A stretch of DNA of 64,000 bases. It comes from Syntrophotalea acetylenica. Lineage in GTDB: Bacteria; Desulfobacterota; Desulfuromonadia; Desulfuromonadales; Syntrophotaleaceae. Positions 26,908-36,284 of this stretch are shown here, in pieces. Every line of letters begins with the position of its first letter. Position 1 is the first letter of the stretch. Both the position numbers and the translations under genes were made by a program. Location of the stretch: assembly GCF_001888165.1 (NCBI RefSeq), contig NZ_CP015455.1, forward strand, positions 434,001 through 498,000. Reading direction: 5' to 3'. The notes beneath the pieces are model-generated. The model did not search any database. It was not told the DNA's origin and saw only the letters and a program-made list of their open reading frames with translations.

Positions 26908-29313
26908 ATGCGGCGGCTGTTTGCTGGCTGCCGCCGGGTCGGTTCTCTGTTTCTGGTGGCCCTGTGGCTGCTGTCTTTTTCAGCCGAAGGGGCTTCCCCG
27001 GCGGATCCTCGTCACCGGCAGGCGGTAGAAGCCGCGCGGCGGGGTGACCATGCCGCGGCTCTGCCGTTGCTTGATGAACTGCATCGCAACAATCCAGCCG
27101 ATCCATCCCTTCTTTACGATTACCTTGTGGTGCTGGCATGGGCGGGGGAAGATGCCCGTGCGCTTGCCCTGCTCGAACAGGTGGACCCGCAACAAATTCC
27201 CCTGTATGTGCTTGAGGCGGCTGCCAAATCCCTGCGCCAGCAGAAGCTTTTCGATAAGGCCGAATCCCTTTACCGGCTTGGCATCGGCCGCTTCGGCACG
27301 GCTTTGTCCCTGCGTGAAGGCCTGCTCTACACCCTGGTGGATGCCGGGAAACACGAGGAAGCCGCCAACCTGGCCAAATCCCTCGGACAAATCTACCCGG
27401 GCCATGCCGGGATACAGTACGCCATAGCCTATGCGGCGGAAGGGCGCGGCGATTATGTAACCGCGCTGCAGTGCTACCAGCGCATTCTGGGCTGGCAACC
27501 CGGGGCGCGGCGGGCCCAGCGACTTGAGATCCTCGCCCTGGCCGCTATCGGTGAACCCTTTATGGCCGACGACCTGGCGAGCCAGCATCCGGGCCTGCTG
27601 AATGCAGCGGAGCGACATCGTCTCAGAGCCGACCAGGCGGCGCTGGTTACCCGATGGGGCCGTCACGGCAGCGAACTTCCCGGGCAGCGGTTTGCCGAAA
27701 CCGACCGTGCGCTGAACTTGCTGAATGCCAATGAGCAGGCGGCCAGGGCAGATCTTCCCGGTGGGGAGGCCTTTGTCCAACGGGCCCGTATCGATCGTTT
27801 GGTGGCGCTGCGCGATCGGGTGGAAATGGCCCGTGTGGTGGAGGACTACCGTTTATTGCAGGCCGAATGTGTGGAACTGCCGCCTTATGCCCTGCAGGCC
27901 GTTGCCGACGCTTTCCTGTATCTGGAAGAGCCGGTCCGGGCCGCGGATCTTTATCGGCGGACGCTGGAATATCAGCCCGATAATTTCGAAGCCGCCCAGG
28001 GCTTGTTTTATGCCTATATCGAGCAGGAGGACTTCGAGCGGGCCCTGAAGCTTGGCGAAGCGCTTCGTGCGCAGCAGGCCGCCGGTCCCAAAAGACTGGA
28101 GGCGGAGCTGCTTGCCGCGTTGGGACAGATTTTCGCCGGTGACCTGGAAGAAGGAGAAAGCCGGCTGATCCCTCTGTACCGTCGGGCTCCCGCCAATCTC
28201 GACATTCTGGGGGAAACGGGCGGTGTGTACGGAGCCCGGGGATGGCCGCGGCGCGCCGAAGAAACCTATCGTATGGGCCTGGCGCTTGACCCGGCCTATC
28301 TGCCGCTGCGCATTGGCTATGCCGAAAACCGGCTTGATCTGCAGGAATTCGAACAGGCCGGGGGCCTGATCGGAACCCTGGGTGATGAATATCCCGAGCA
28401 CAAGGCGGTGCAGCGATTGCAACGGTTGTGGCAGGCCCATAACATGCGCGAACTGCAGGTCTCCGTTGCCGCCGGCTGGAGCAGCGGATCGACCTTCGGC
28501 AGTCACGACCTGTCTCTGGCCGCGACCCTGTTTTCCGCGCCGGTGCATGCGCGCTACCGGGGGTTTGCCGCAACCTATCTCGATCAGGCCTCGTTTCCCG
28601 AGGGGCATAAAACCCTGCAGCGCTTCGGAGCGGGCATCGAATACCGCCACCGGCACGTTCAGGGAACGGCCGAAATGACCTGGAATGTTTCCGGCGGTCA
28701 AAAGATGGGCGGGCGTTTGGCGGCCGTATGGATGCCGGACGACATTTGGTCGTTCCCCGCCGAAATCGAACTGTTCAGCCGCGACACCCCTCTGCGCGCC
28801 CTCAAGCATGGCATCCGTGCCGATTCCGCGAGCCTTGGCGCCCACTACCGCCGCGATGAACTGCGGCGCTATTGGCTGCATGCCGGATTCATGGATTTCA
28901 GCGACGGAAATTTCCGCTACAGTCTTCTCGGTGGTGTGGAGCAGGGGCTGATTGTGCGGCTGCACTATCGCCTTGACGGTCTTCTCGAGTTTTATACCTC
29001 GGCCAATAGCGAGCACGATGCCCCATATTTCAACCCGCGCCGGGATGCCGACATCACCCTGACCCTCGCCAATGATTGGCTCCTTTACCGCGATTATCGT
29101 TTTTCTTTTCACAACCGTTTGGCCGTCAGTGTGGGCGCTTACTGGCAACAGGATTTCGGCATCGACCCGACGGCAGCTTTGCGTTATGAGCATGTCTGGG
29201 AATATTCCCCCCGGTTTTTTCTGCTCTATGGCGTCAGCCTGGCCCGTCACAGTTACGACGGCGACGGCGAAAATCAGCTGGGCTGTCACCTCGAACTGAA
29301 CTGGAGGTTTTAG
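26908..29313 (+). CDS. pgaA: PNAG export porin PgaA
   Basis: 801 residues from the ATG at 26908 (AGGG site; signal peptide MRRLFAGCRRVGSLFLVALW and on to about SAEGA). Residues 30-560 are TPR repeats (for example HAAALPLLDELHRNNPADPS, EPVRAADLYRRTLEYQPDNF) that bind deacetylated PNAG in the periplasm. The C-terminal 250 residues are beta-strand rich and end in NWRF, the terminal aromatic of an outer-membrane barrel. This is the PgaA layout. Earlier in-frame ATGs (26857, 26719) are less likely. It is first in pgaABCD; the PgaB gene follows after 2 bp. Confidence 0.92.
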   Translation: MRRLFAGCRRVGSLFLVALWLLSFSAEGASPADPRHRQAVEAARRGDHAAALPLLDELHRNNPADPSLLYDYLVVLAWAGEDARALALLEQVDPQQIPLYVLEAAAKSLRQQKLFDKAESLYRLGIGRFGTALSLREGLLYTLVDAGKHEEAANLAKSLGQIYPGHAGIQYAIAYAAEGRGDYVTALQCYQRILGWQPGARRAQRLEILALAAIGEPFMADDLASQHPGLLNAAERHRLRADQAALVTRWGRHGSELPGQRFAETDRALNLLNANEQAARADLPGGEAFVQRARIDRLVALRDRVEMARVVEDYRLLQAECVELPPYALQAVADAFLYLEEPVRAADLYRRTLEYQPDNFEAAQGLFYAYIEQEDFERALKLGEALRAQQAAGPKRLEAELLAALGQIFAGDLEEGESRLIPLYRRAPANLDILGETGGVYGARGWPRRAEETYRMGLALDPAYLPLRIGYAENRLDLQEFEQAGGLIGTLGDEYPEHKAVQRLQRLWQAHNMRELQVSVAAGWSSGSTFGSHDLSLAATLFSAPVHARYRGFAATYLDQASFPEGHKTLQRFGAGIEYRHRHVQGTAEMTWNVSGGQKMGGRLAAVWMPDDIWSFPAEIELFSRDTPLRALKHGIRADSASLGAHYRRDELRRYWLHAGFMDFSDGNFRYSLLGGVEQGLIVRLHYRLDGLLEFYTSANSEHDAPYFNPRRDADITLTLANDWLLYRDYRFSFHNRLAVSVGAYWQQDFGIDPTAALRYEHVWEYSPRFFLLYGVSLARHSYDGDGENQLGCHLELNWRF

Positions 29314-29315
29314 TC

Positions 29316-31241
29316 ATGCGGATCGCGGGAATTGTGCTGCTGCTTTTGATGAGTCTTGCCGCGCCGGTGCGGGGTGACAGCTTCATCAGCCTGTGTTTCC
29401 ACGATGTTCGCCCCGATGTCGGGCGCGGCGACGATCTGAGCATGTCGACGGATCGTTTCGTGGCCCTGCTGACCTGGTTGCGCCAGCACGGTTATCAACC
29501 GGTTGGCATCGATGATTTGCTGCAGGCCCGACAGGGGGAGCGTCCCCTGCCGGAAAAGGCTGTGCTGTTGACCTTCGATGACGGCTACCGCGATTTTTAC
29601 AGCCAGGTTTTTCCATTGCTCAAGGCCTACCGATATCCCGCGGTGCTGGCTGTTGTCGGCAGCTGGCTGGATGCGGCACCGGGGGAAACCGTCGATTACG
29701 GTGGCACGCCCGTGCCCCGGGAAAAATTCCTGTCCCGGGAGCAATTGTGCGAGATCGCCGGATCCGGCCTGGTGGAAATCGCTTCCCACAGCTACGACGG
29801 TCATCGCGGCATAGCGGCCAATCCACAGGGGAATCGTCAGCCGGCGCTTAGCGCCAGACTTTACGATTCCGAAAACAATCGTTACGAAGACGATGCAGGG
29901 TATTTTGCGCGGGTGCACGCCGATTTGAACAAGAACGCAGACCTGATCGCGAAACTTGTCGGTGCCCGTCCACGGGTCATGGTCTGGCCTTTCGGCAAAT
30001 ATTCGCTACCTGCGATCAGGGCTGCCCGGGAGGCGGGGATGACGGTGACTCTCGGACTCGGCGACGGCGCGGGGGACACGGATCATTTGACCGGGGTGAA
30101 GCGTCTGCTGATCGAAGGCAGCCTTGAGCTGCACAGTCTGGCCTGGCGGATCCGCCACCCTCTGGCCCGGGATCCCCAGCGCGTGGTGCAGGTCGATCTT
30201 GATTATGTCTACGATTCCGACCCGGCCCAGGCCGAACGCAATCTGGGGGCTTTGCTCGATCGCATCGAGGCGCTGCAGATCACCACTGTTTATCTGCAAG
30301 CCTTTGCCGATCCGGATGGCGACGGGCTGGCCGATGCCCTGTATTTCCCCAATGCCTGGCTGCCAGTGCGGGCCGATCTGTTCAACCGGGTTGCCTGGCA
30401 GCTCAAAACCCGAGCCGGCGTAAAGGTATATGCCTGGCTTCCGGTACTTACTTTCGCGACCCCGCACAAGGATCTGCTGGTTCGCAGGTGGCAGCCGGCA
30501 GCAGGGCTGTCAGCTCCCGATCCTCGGGATTACCGGCGTCTCAGCCCCTTTGTGCCGGAGGTCAGAGACATGGTGCGGGGGATTTACGGGGATTTGGCGC
30601 GGTATGCCGATTTCGACGGTCTGTTGTTTCATGATGACGCCCTGCTGTCAGCTTTCGAGGATGCCCACCCGGCGGCCATGGCGTGGCGCCGGCAGCAGGG
30701 GCTGACGGACGATCCGAGCATTCTCTGGGCCAGTGCTGACGAAATGCGACACTGGAGTCGTCTAAAAACCGGATATCTCATTGATTTTACGCGGGAACTG
30801 GCCGATACGGTGCGGCAGTACCGTCCCGAAATCAGGACCGCTCGCAATCTTTACGCGCGCGCGGTGCTCGACCCCGCCGGGGAGGGTCGTTTCAGTCAGA
30901 ACCTCGGGCTGTTTCTGCAACATTACGATGAAACGGCGTTGATGGCCATGCCCTACCTTGAAGGGGCCGGTGATGCTGAGTCATGGCTGAGGGGGCTGGT
31001 GGCGGCGGTAGATCGTGAGCCGCACGGATTGGAAAAGACCGTTTTCGAATTGCAGAGTGTGGATTGGACTGATCCGAAAAGACCCCTTGCGACCCGGGCT
31101 CTGGCGCGGCACATGCGCCTTTTGCAGAGCCTGGGCGCGGTGCATTTCGGCTATTATCCCGATGATTTTCATCGCGACCATCCCGCTGCGGAATCTTTGC
31201 ACCCGGCTTTTTCCATCAACTCCGATCCTTTTGAGATGTAG
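29316..31241 (+). CDS. pgaB: PNAG N-deacetylase PgaB
   Basis: 641 residues with a signal peptide (MRIAGIVLLLLMSLAAPVRG). The N-terminal carbohydrate esterase 4 domain has CFHDVRPD, the metal/catalytic LTFDDGYRDF at about residues 86-95, ASHSYDGH with metal His, and VWPFGKYS. The C-terminal half (from about residue 290) is the GHL13 hydrolase-like domain (VVQVDLDYVYDSDP, FDGLLFHDDALL). PgaB partly deacetylates poly-beta-1,6-GlcNAc before export through PgaA. There is no lipobox, so it is probably periplasmic-soluble or retained as an uncleaved form. A separate GHL13-only protein is encoded at 49744-50931. Confidence 0.94.
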   Translation: MRIAGIVLLLLMSLAAPVRGDSFISLCFHDVRPDVGRGDDLSMSTDRFVALLTWLRQHGYQPVGIDDLLQARQGERPLPEKAVLLTFDDGYRDFYSQVFPLLKAYRYPAVLAVVGSWLDAAPGETVDYGGTPVPREKFLSREQLCEIAGSGLVEIASHSYDGHRGIAANPQGNRQPALSARLYDSENNRYEDDAGYFARVHADLNKNADLIAKLVGARPRVMVWPFGKYSLPAIRAAREAGMTVTLGLGDGAGDTDHLTGVKRLLIEGSLELHSLAWRIRHPLARDPQRVVQVDLDYVYDSDPAQAERNLGALLDRIEALQITTVYLQAFADPDGDGLADALYFPNAWLPVRADLFNRVAWQLKTRAGVKVYAWLPVLTFATPHKDLLVRRWQPAAGLSAPDPRDYRRLSPFVPEVRDMVRGIYGDLARYADFDGLLFHDDALLSAFEDAHPAAMAWRRQQGLTDDPSILWASADEMRHWSRLKTGYLIDFTRELADTVRQYRPEIRTARNLYARAVLDPAGEGRFSQNLGLFLQHYDETALMAMPYLEGAGDAESWLRGLVAAVDREPHGLEKTVFELQSVDWTDPKRPLATRALARHMRLLQSLGAVHFGYYPDDFHRDHPAAESLHPAFSINSDPFEM

Positions 31242-31243
31242 CC

Positions 31244-32500
31244 ATGGAAACGATACTTCTTATTCTGCGGGCGTTGCTCGATTTTGTATTTTATTATCCC
31301 CTGTTCATGGCCTGTTTGTGGATGATCGGCGGACTCGATTATTACCTGCGCCGCGAGTACCGCAAGGATCGGCCGGACCAGCCACCGCGCTTGCCATCTT
31401 ACCCCCTGGTTTCAATCATCGTTCCGTGTCACAACGAAGCGGCACATCTGCGCGATACCATTGGCTATCTGTCCCGCCAGAAATATCCCGATTATGAAAT
31501 TATCGCCATCAATGACGGCAGCACCGACGCCACCGGCTGCATGCTCGAGGATTTGGCCGGGGAAAATCCGCGACTACGGGTGTTGCATTTCGAGACCAAT
31601 CAAGGCAAGGCCATGGGATTGCGCATGGCGTCGCTGGTGGCCCGGGGAGAGTTTCTCGTTTGCATCGACGGCGACGCTCTGCTGGACCCCGATGCGATCT
31701 TCTGGATGATGCGGCATTTTCTGGAAGGTCCCCGGGTTGGCGCGGTTACCGGCAACCCGCGCATACGCACCCGCTCGACCCTGCTGGGCAAGATCCAGGT
31801 CGGCGAGTTTTCCGCTATCCTGGGGCTTATCAAACGCGCCCAGCGGGTCTATGGCAGGGTTTTTACCATGTCCGGCGTGGTTTCCGCTTTTCGTAAATCG
31901 GCCCTGCATCATGTCGGTTACTGGAGCCTTGACATGATGACCGAGGATATCGATATCAGCTGGCGACTGCAGCTGAGTCACTGGGACATCCGCTTCGAAC
32001 CCAACGCTCTGTGCTGGATTCTGATGCCGGAGACCCTTAAAGGGCTATGGAAACAGCGCCTGCGCTGGGCTCAGGGCGGCAGTGAGGTGTTGCTGCGTTA
32101 TCTGCGGCACATGTTCAAGTGGCGCTCCCGCCGCATGTGGGGTGTGTACTTCGAATACTTCACCAGTATCTTCTGGTCTTACAGCATGCTGTTTGTCGGC
32201 CTGGTCTGGCTCTGGGGGTTGTGGTTGCCTCTCCCTGCCGGACTGCGGCTCCCGGCCGTAATCCCTGCCTGGTCCGGTGTTGTGCTAAGCCTCACCTGTC
32301 TGTTGCAGTTCGCAGTGGCGATGTTGCTTGATTCCCGCTATGAACGGGGGCTGGGACGTTGTTACTACGTCATGATCTGGTATCCTCTGGCCTTTTGGCT
32401 GATCAATATGTTTACCATCGTCGTGGGGTTGCCCAAGGCACTGCTGAAAAAGCATGGCGAGCGCGCCATCTGGGCCGCCACCGATCGTGGCATCTATTAG
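31244..32500 (+). CDS. pgaC: PNAG synthase PgaC (family 2 glycosyltransferase)
   Basis: This 418-residue inner-membrane enzyme polymerises UDP-GlcNAc into poly-beta-1,6-GlcNAc. An N-terminal membrane helix is followed by the GT2 domain: SIIVPCHNEA, metal-binding CIDGDALLDP, catalytic MTEDIDISW, and the processivity motif QRLRWAQGG. Two or three C-terminal membrane segments follow. The gene starts 2 bp after pgaB and is followed by pgaD after 8 bp. Confidence 0.95.
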   Translation: METILLILRALLDFVFYYPLFMACLWMIGGLDYYLRREYRKDRPDQPPRLPSYPLVSIIVPCHNEAAHLRDTIGYLSRQKYPDYEIIAINDGSTDATGCMLEDLAGENPRLRVLHFETNQGKAMGLRMASLVARGEFLVCIDGDALLDPDAIFWMMRHFLEGPRVGAVTGNPRIRTRSTLLGKIQVGEFSAILGLIKRAQRVYGRVFTMSGVVSAFRKSALHHVGYWSLDMMTEDIDISWRLQLSHWDIRFEPNALCWILMPETLKGLWKQRLRWAQGGSEVLLRYLRHMFKWRSRRMWGVYFEYFTSIFWSYSMLFVGLVWLWGLWLPLPAGLRLPAVIPAWSGVVLSLTCLLQFAVAMLLDSRYERGLGRCYYVMIWYPLAFWLINMFTIVVGLPKALLKKHGERAIWAATDRGIY

Positions 32501-32508
32501 GGGGAGCA

Positions 32509-33066
32509 ATGGGGAAGGGTCTGATTATTGAAAAACCGGAAGCCCAGAAGCGCGGCCAACGGGTGGCGCAAGGACTGCTGACGGTCGGTTTCTGGTGCTT
32601 GTTTCTGAGTCTGCTGCGGCCTTTGCTGGCATTGTTCGGCTGGTTTATCGGCATCCGGCTGTTTACTCATGAAATGATCGAAAAAGACGGCGGGCGACTG
32701 TTGTTTGAAACATTACGAAACTACGGGCTGGTGGTGCTGATGATGGCCCTGATTTTGCGCACCTGGGCCTGGTACAATCATCGGCGTTTCGCCGGCAAGG
32801 ACAAACGGCGCACGACGATGGCGCCGGTTTCCCTCGAAGAGATAGCCCGCTATCATAATGTGGACCCGACCGCATTGGCCATGTGGCGTCAGGATCGCAG
32901 TCTGTATGTTCGGCATAGCGAAGAGGGCAGGGTTCTGGAGGTTCAGTCGGCCGAACCGCCACCCTGGAAGCCTTGTGTCCGCAGCGTCAGCCTGGCACGG
33001 GAAAGCTGCACCGAGGCTTGTGAAAAGAGCGACGGTCGCGCGGGGTCTCCCCCTTGCGCTCTTTAA
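32509..33066 (+). CDS. pgaD: PgaD-like auxiliary protein
   Basis: This 185-residue protein has two membrane helices (GLLTVGFWCLFLSLLRPLLA and NYGLVVLMMALILRTWAWYN) and the NHRRF motif after the second helix. It then has a cytoplasmic tail of about 90 residues, longer than in E. coli PgaD. PgaD binds PgaC, and in E. coli the pair is activated by cyclic di-GMP. The ATG follows GGGGGAG. The assignment rests on topology and operon position more than on residue identity. No terminator is seen before the next gene. Confidence 0.85.
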   Translation: MGKGLIIEKPEAQKRGQRVAQGLLTVGFWCLFLSLLRPLLALFGWFIGIRLFTHEMIEKDGGRLLFETLRNYGLVVLMMALILRTWAWYNHRRFAGKDKRRTTMAPVSLEEIARYHNVDPTALAMWRQDRSLYVRHSEEGRVLEVQSAEPPPWKPCVRSVSLARESCTEACEKSDGRAGSPPCAL

Positions 33067-33206
33067 AACGTCAGGCCATCCGGGATTATGGACGGAGGTT
33101 CCGTCTTCGGTCCGATCTGGTAAAATATCGGCTGGACGCCGGTGACCGCGAATTTGCATGGTACGGCAATAGTTGCCGGCTCACCGGCCTGCGCAGGAGG
33201 ATAAGG

Positions 33207-34661
33207 ATGAAAAGTAACCAGCTCAGTTTGGGGATATTTGGCGCTTTAGTCGCAGCGGGAGTTCTGGTTGCAGGCACCGCATCAGCCCGGATTACGGAAC
33301 TGCGCAGCACGCTTGATGATCAGCAACAGGTGGCGGTGACCATCTACAACAGCGATCTGGCCCTGATCAAGGATGTGCGGCAGGTGGCTTTACCCGCCGG
33401 CGAAAGCCTGTTGGCCTGGCGCGAGGTGGCTGCCGGCATGCAGCCGGAAACGGCTCTGCTGCGTCCGCTGAAAGACGCCGGCGGGTTACGGGTGGTGGAA
33501 CAGAGCTTCGATTACGACCTGTTGACCCCGGGCAAGTTGCTGGAGAAATTTGTCGGCCGCACGGTGCAGGTTGTGCGTATGCATCCCACCTCCGGTGCCG
33601 AAACCTCCGAGACGGCACAGGTGCTGGCCGCCAACGGCGGCGTGGTGCTGCGCATGGGGGATCGCATCGAGACCGGCATCCCCGGCCGTCTGGTCTATCC
33701 CGATGTGCCGGCCAATCTGCGGGATCGCCCGACCCTGGTGGTGCAGGTGGCGGCGGATAAGGGCGGAACGCGTGATCTGGAGTTGAGCTATCTGACCAGG
33801 GGGTTGTCCTGGCAGGCGGATTATGTTGCGCAACTCGACGCCCGGGATGAACATCTTGACTTGTCCGGCCTGGTGACCCTGAACAACCAGAGCGGCGCCA
33901 CCTATGAACAGGCTCGCCTGCAGCTGGTAGCCGGCGATGTCCATCGTGTCGGTGGGCAGGAACTGGACATGCGGGCATTCGAGGAGCGGGCTGTGAAGGT
34001 TATGGCCGCCGCTCCGGCCATGGCCGAGGAGGGTCTGCTCGATTACCACCTCTACACCCTCGGCCGCTCCACCTCTATCCGCGAAAACCAGGTCAAGCAG
34101 GTCGCTTTGCTGAATGCCTCCGGTGTTCCCGTATCCAAGGAGTACCTGTTGCGCGGCGCCGATTATTACTACCGCGGCCGTCACGGCGAACTCGGCAAGA
34201 AGCTCAAGGCGGCAGTGTATCTCGAATTTACCAACAGCGCCAGGGCCGGACTCGGAATGCCGCTGCCGAAAGGGATCCTTCGGGTTTACAAGAGCGACAG
34301 GGCCGGCAACGCCCAGTTCGTCGGTGAGGATCGTATCGACCATACTCCTAAAAATGAAAAAGTCCGGTTGCGTCTCGGCGATGCTTTCGACGTGACGGCC
34401 GATCGTACCCAGACCGATTACAAAAAAATAGCTGGCGGTCCGTCGGAGACCGTTATCGAAACGGCGTGGCGGATCGAACTGAAAAACGCCAAAGAGCAGG
34501 CGATCAGGGTCAAGGTCGAAGAGCCGATGCCCGGCGATTGGCAGATTGTTGAGCAAAGCCATGCCCACGTCAAAAAAGATGCCCGTACCGCTGCCTGGGA
34601 GATCGCGGTCCCGGCCGAAGGCAGGACCGTTCTGACCTATCGGGTGCGGGTACGGTACTGA
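33207..34661 (+). CDS. DUF4139 family exported protein
   Basis: 484 residues with a signal peptide (MKSNQLSLGIFGALVAAGVL, cleavage after about TASA). The body (VAVTIYNSDLALIKDVRQVA, LSYLTRGLSWQADYVAQLD, TYEQARLQLVAGDVHRV) fits the DUF4139 family of beta-rich exported proteins of unknown function. It is 140 bp after pgaD with no terminator between, so it may belong to the same transcript. A ribosome site AGGAGG precedes the ATG. A link to PNAG is only positional. Confidence 0.8.
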   Translation: MKSNQLSLGIFGALVAAGVLVAGTASARITELRSTLDDQQQVAVTIYNSDLALIKDVRQVALPAGESLLAWREVAAGMQPETALLRPLKDAGGLRVVEQSFDYDLLTPGKLLEKFVGRTVQVVRMHPTSGAETSETAQVLAANGGVVLRMGDRIETGIPGRLVYPDVPANLRDRPTLVVQVAADKGGTRDLELSYLTRGLSWQADYVAQLDARDEHLDLSGLVTLNNQSGATYEQARLQLVAGDVHRVGGQELDMRAFEERAVKVMAAAPAMAEEGLLDYHLYTLGRSTSIRENQVKQVALLNASGVPVSKEYLLRGADYYYRGRHGELGKKLKAAVYLEFTNSARAGLGMPLPKGILRVYKSDRAGNAQFVGEDRIDHTPKNEKVRLRLGDAFDVTADRTQTDYKKIAGGPSETVIETAWRIELKNAKEQAIRVKVEEPMPGDWQIVEQSHAHVKKDARTAAWEIAVPAEGRTVLTYRVRVRY

Positions 34662-34685
34662 TACATGTTCCAACCTGAAGTTTCC

Positions 34686-34759
34686 GGGGAGAACCCGGAG
34701 ATGCAATGAGCCGGTTTGAGATGATCAACGGTTTATGGTCTCCGTGTTCTCCCCGCCTT
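34686..34759 (+). terminator. Terminator after the DUF4139 gene
   Basis: A 16-bp near-perfect stem (GGGGAGAACCCGGAGA with TCTCCGTGTTCTCCCC) encloses a 37-base loop and is followed by CCTTTTTA. Confidence 0.75.
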
Positions 34760-34897
34760 TTTATGTGTGACACCGCTCGTTAAAGAATATTCCCCGCCAT
34801 TAAAGCGCCTCCCTCAAATTAACCCTGCAAAAGCAAAAAGATAACAAAGCTATCATGGGACCTTGCCTATCAGGTCAGCTTTGTTAGGGTTAAAAGG

Positions 34898-34924
34898 TAT
34901 CCATCCTGAAACTCCGGATGGATA
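34898..34924. repeat. Solo end-hairpin of the MITE-like element
   Basis: A 27-bp palindrome TATCCATCC...GGATGGATA that matches, in inverted orientation, the right-end hairpin of the 181-bp elements at 20 kb and 57 kb with one mismatch. The match extends a few bases into the flank (AGCGT). It lies in the leader of the mechanosensitive-channel gene. Confidence 0.75.
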
Positions 34925-34967
34925 CAGCGTGGTTCGAATCGGTACTCATTTTTTTCCGGAGGTGCTT

Positions 34968-36143
34968 ATGAGAGGATTTCTCGACGCTTTTATGGAGACC
35001 CTGGGGCAATATCTGCCGAGCGTGCTGGGGGCATTGATCATCCTGATTGGCGGCTGGTTTCTGGTGATGTGCGTGCGGAAACTGTTTGTCCGGCTTTTGA
35101 AAAAACTCCGGCTGGATGAACGGATTTCCCAAAAATCAGGCCAGGAACTGAATGTGGAAGGTTTGCTGGCCGGGCTGGTTTATTATGTTCTTCTGCTGTT
35201 TGTTCTGCTGTTGACGCTGGAGGCTCTGGGCGTCAGCGGGGTGCTGGATCCTGTCAAGGAGATGTTCAGCAGTTTCATGAATATCCTGCCCAATCTGCTG
35301 GCAGCTATTCTCATCGGGGTGGTGGGCTACGTTATCGCAAAAATTCTTGCCAATGCCATTCTTGTGGTTGGCAAGGGCCTCGACGAGCTGGCGAGCCGTG
35401 CCGGATTGACGGACAAGATTCAACTGGCCAGACTTGTTTCACAGATCGTCTTTGTTCTGATTTTTGTGCCGGTGCTGATATCCGCCATCGGCGCACTCAA
35501 GATCGAGGTTATTTCGGTCCCGGCCACGGAGATGCTCGGTATCCTGATGGCGGCGATTCCCGACATTCTTGCAGCGGCCATAATCCTCGCCGTGGCCTAC
35601 GTTGTCGGACGTTTTGTCACCAATATCCTGGCCGAACTGCTCAAAAATCTTGGTGCCGACGCCTTGCCGGAGAAAATAGGCGCCAGACAGCTGCTGGGGG
35701 CGGACCGCTCCTTCAGCCGGTTTTGCGCGGCGGTTGCGTTTTTCTTCATCATGTTGGCGGCGACGGTTTCCGCGGCTGAAAAACTGTCCATTGGCCTGCT
35801 GGCTGGCGCTCTGGACGATTTATTGAGCTTTGCCGGACAGATTGCCCTGGGCATGGTTATTCTCGCCGTGGGCAATTATCTTGCGACGCTGGCCTATAAT
35901 GCGTTGAGCCGGCATCCGGACAATCTGAATCTGGCCAAGATCGCACGATTGGCCATTCTCGGCCTGGTGTTGGCGATGGGACTGAAGGCCATGGGGATAG
36001 CGGATGACATTGTTAATCTGGCCTTCGGGCTGACACTTGGTTCGGTAGCTGTTGCGGTGGCCCTCTCTTTTGGTCTGGGTGGTCGGGAAGCGGCTGGACG
36101 CCAGATGGAGTACTGGCTCGGCAGGCTGCGCAAGGAAAAATAA
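34968..36143 (+). CDS. Mechanosensitive-channel-like membrane protein
   Basis: 391 residues with about eight to ten hydrophobic segments arranged as repeats: VLGALIILIGGWFLVMCVRK, LPNLLAAILIGVVGYVIAKI, IPDILAAAIILAVAYVVGRF. These are the conserved TM-helix repeats found in CmpX and other MscS-related proteins. It probably responds to membrane tension or osmotic change. There is no long cytoplasmic MscS beta domain. The ATG at 34968 has a perfect GGAGGT site; the upstream in-frame codons only read through a repeat hairpin. Confidence 0.8.
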   Translation: MRGFLDAFMETLGQYLPSVLGALIILIGGWFLVMCVRKLFVRLLKKLRLDERISQKSGQELNVEGLLAGLVYYVLLLFVLLLTLEALGVSGVLDPVKEMFSSFMNILPNLLAAILIGVVGYVIAKILANAILVVGKGLDELASRAGLTDKIQLARLVSQIVFVLIFVPVLISAIGALKIEVISVPATEMLGILMAAIPDILAAAIILAVAYVVGRFVTNILAELLKNLGADALPEKIGARQLLGADRSFSRFCAAVAFFFIMLAATVSAAEKLSIGLLAGALDDLLSFAGQIALGMVILAVGNYLATLAYNALSRHPDNLNLAKIARLAILGLVLAMGLKAMGIADDIVNLAFGLTLGSVAVAVALSFGLGGREAAGRQMEYWLGRLRKEK

Positions 36144-36150
36144 GCTTGCG

Positions 36151-36175
36151 TTCATCCAGAAGCTCCGGATGGATA
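36151..36175. repeat. Diverged solo end-hairpin of the MITE-like element
   Basis: TTCATCCAGAAGCTCCGGAT followed by GGATA is a diverged copy of the same end-hairpin, in the same orientation as 34898-34924. It starts 8 bp past the channel gene's stop codon, so the two solo copies bracket that gene. Confidence 0.65.
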
Positions 36176-36195
36176 CCAGCTTTTAAAACTGCAGG

Positions 36196-36234
36196 CACTA
36201 CAAAGCGGGCCCGTTCAGGGCCCGCTTTGTAGTG
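36196..36234. terminator. Strong bidirectional hairpin terminator
   Basis: A perfect 17-bp stem (CACTACAAAGCGGGCCC and its complement) with a 5-base loop between the convergent channel gene and the Mo/W ABC operon. There is no long T-tract. Confidence 0.75.
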
Positions 36235-36284
36235 TGTCTAAGGGTGTTTTCAACCAATCCCGGTTCCGTCGGAGCAGGCAGGCA

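Noticed and set aside
27853-29289. A 478-codon minus-strand open frame across pgaA
   Set aside because: Shadow of the pgaA frame; pgaA has a signal peptide, TPRs and operon context.
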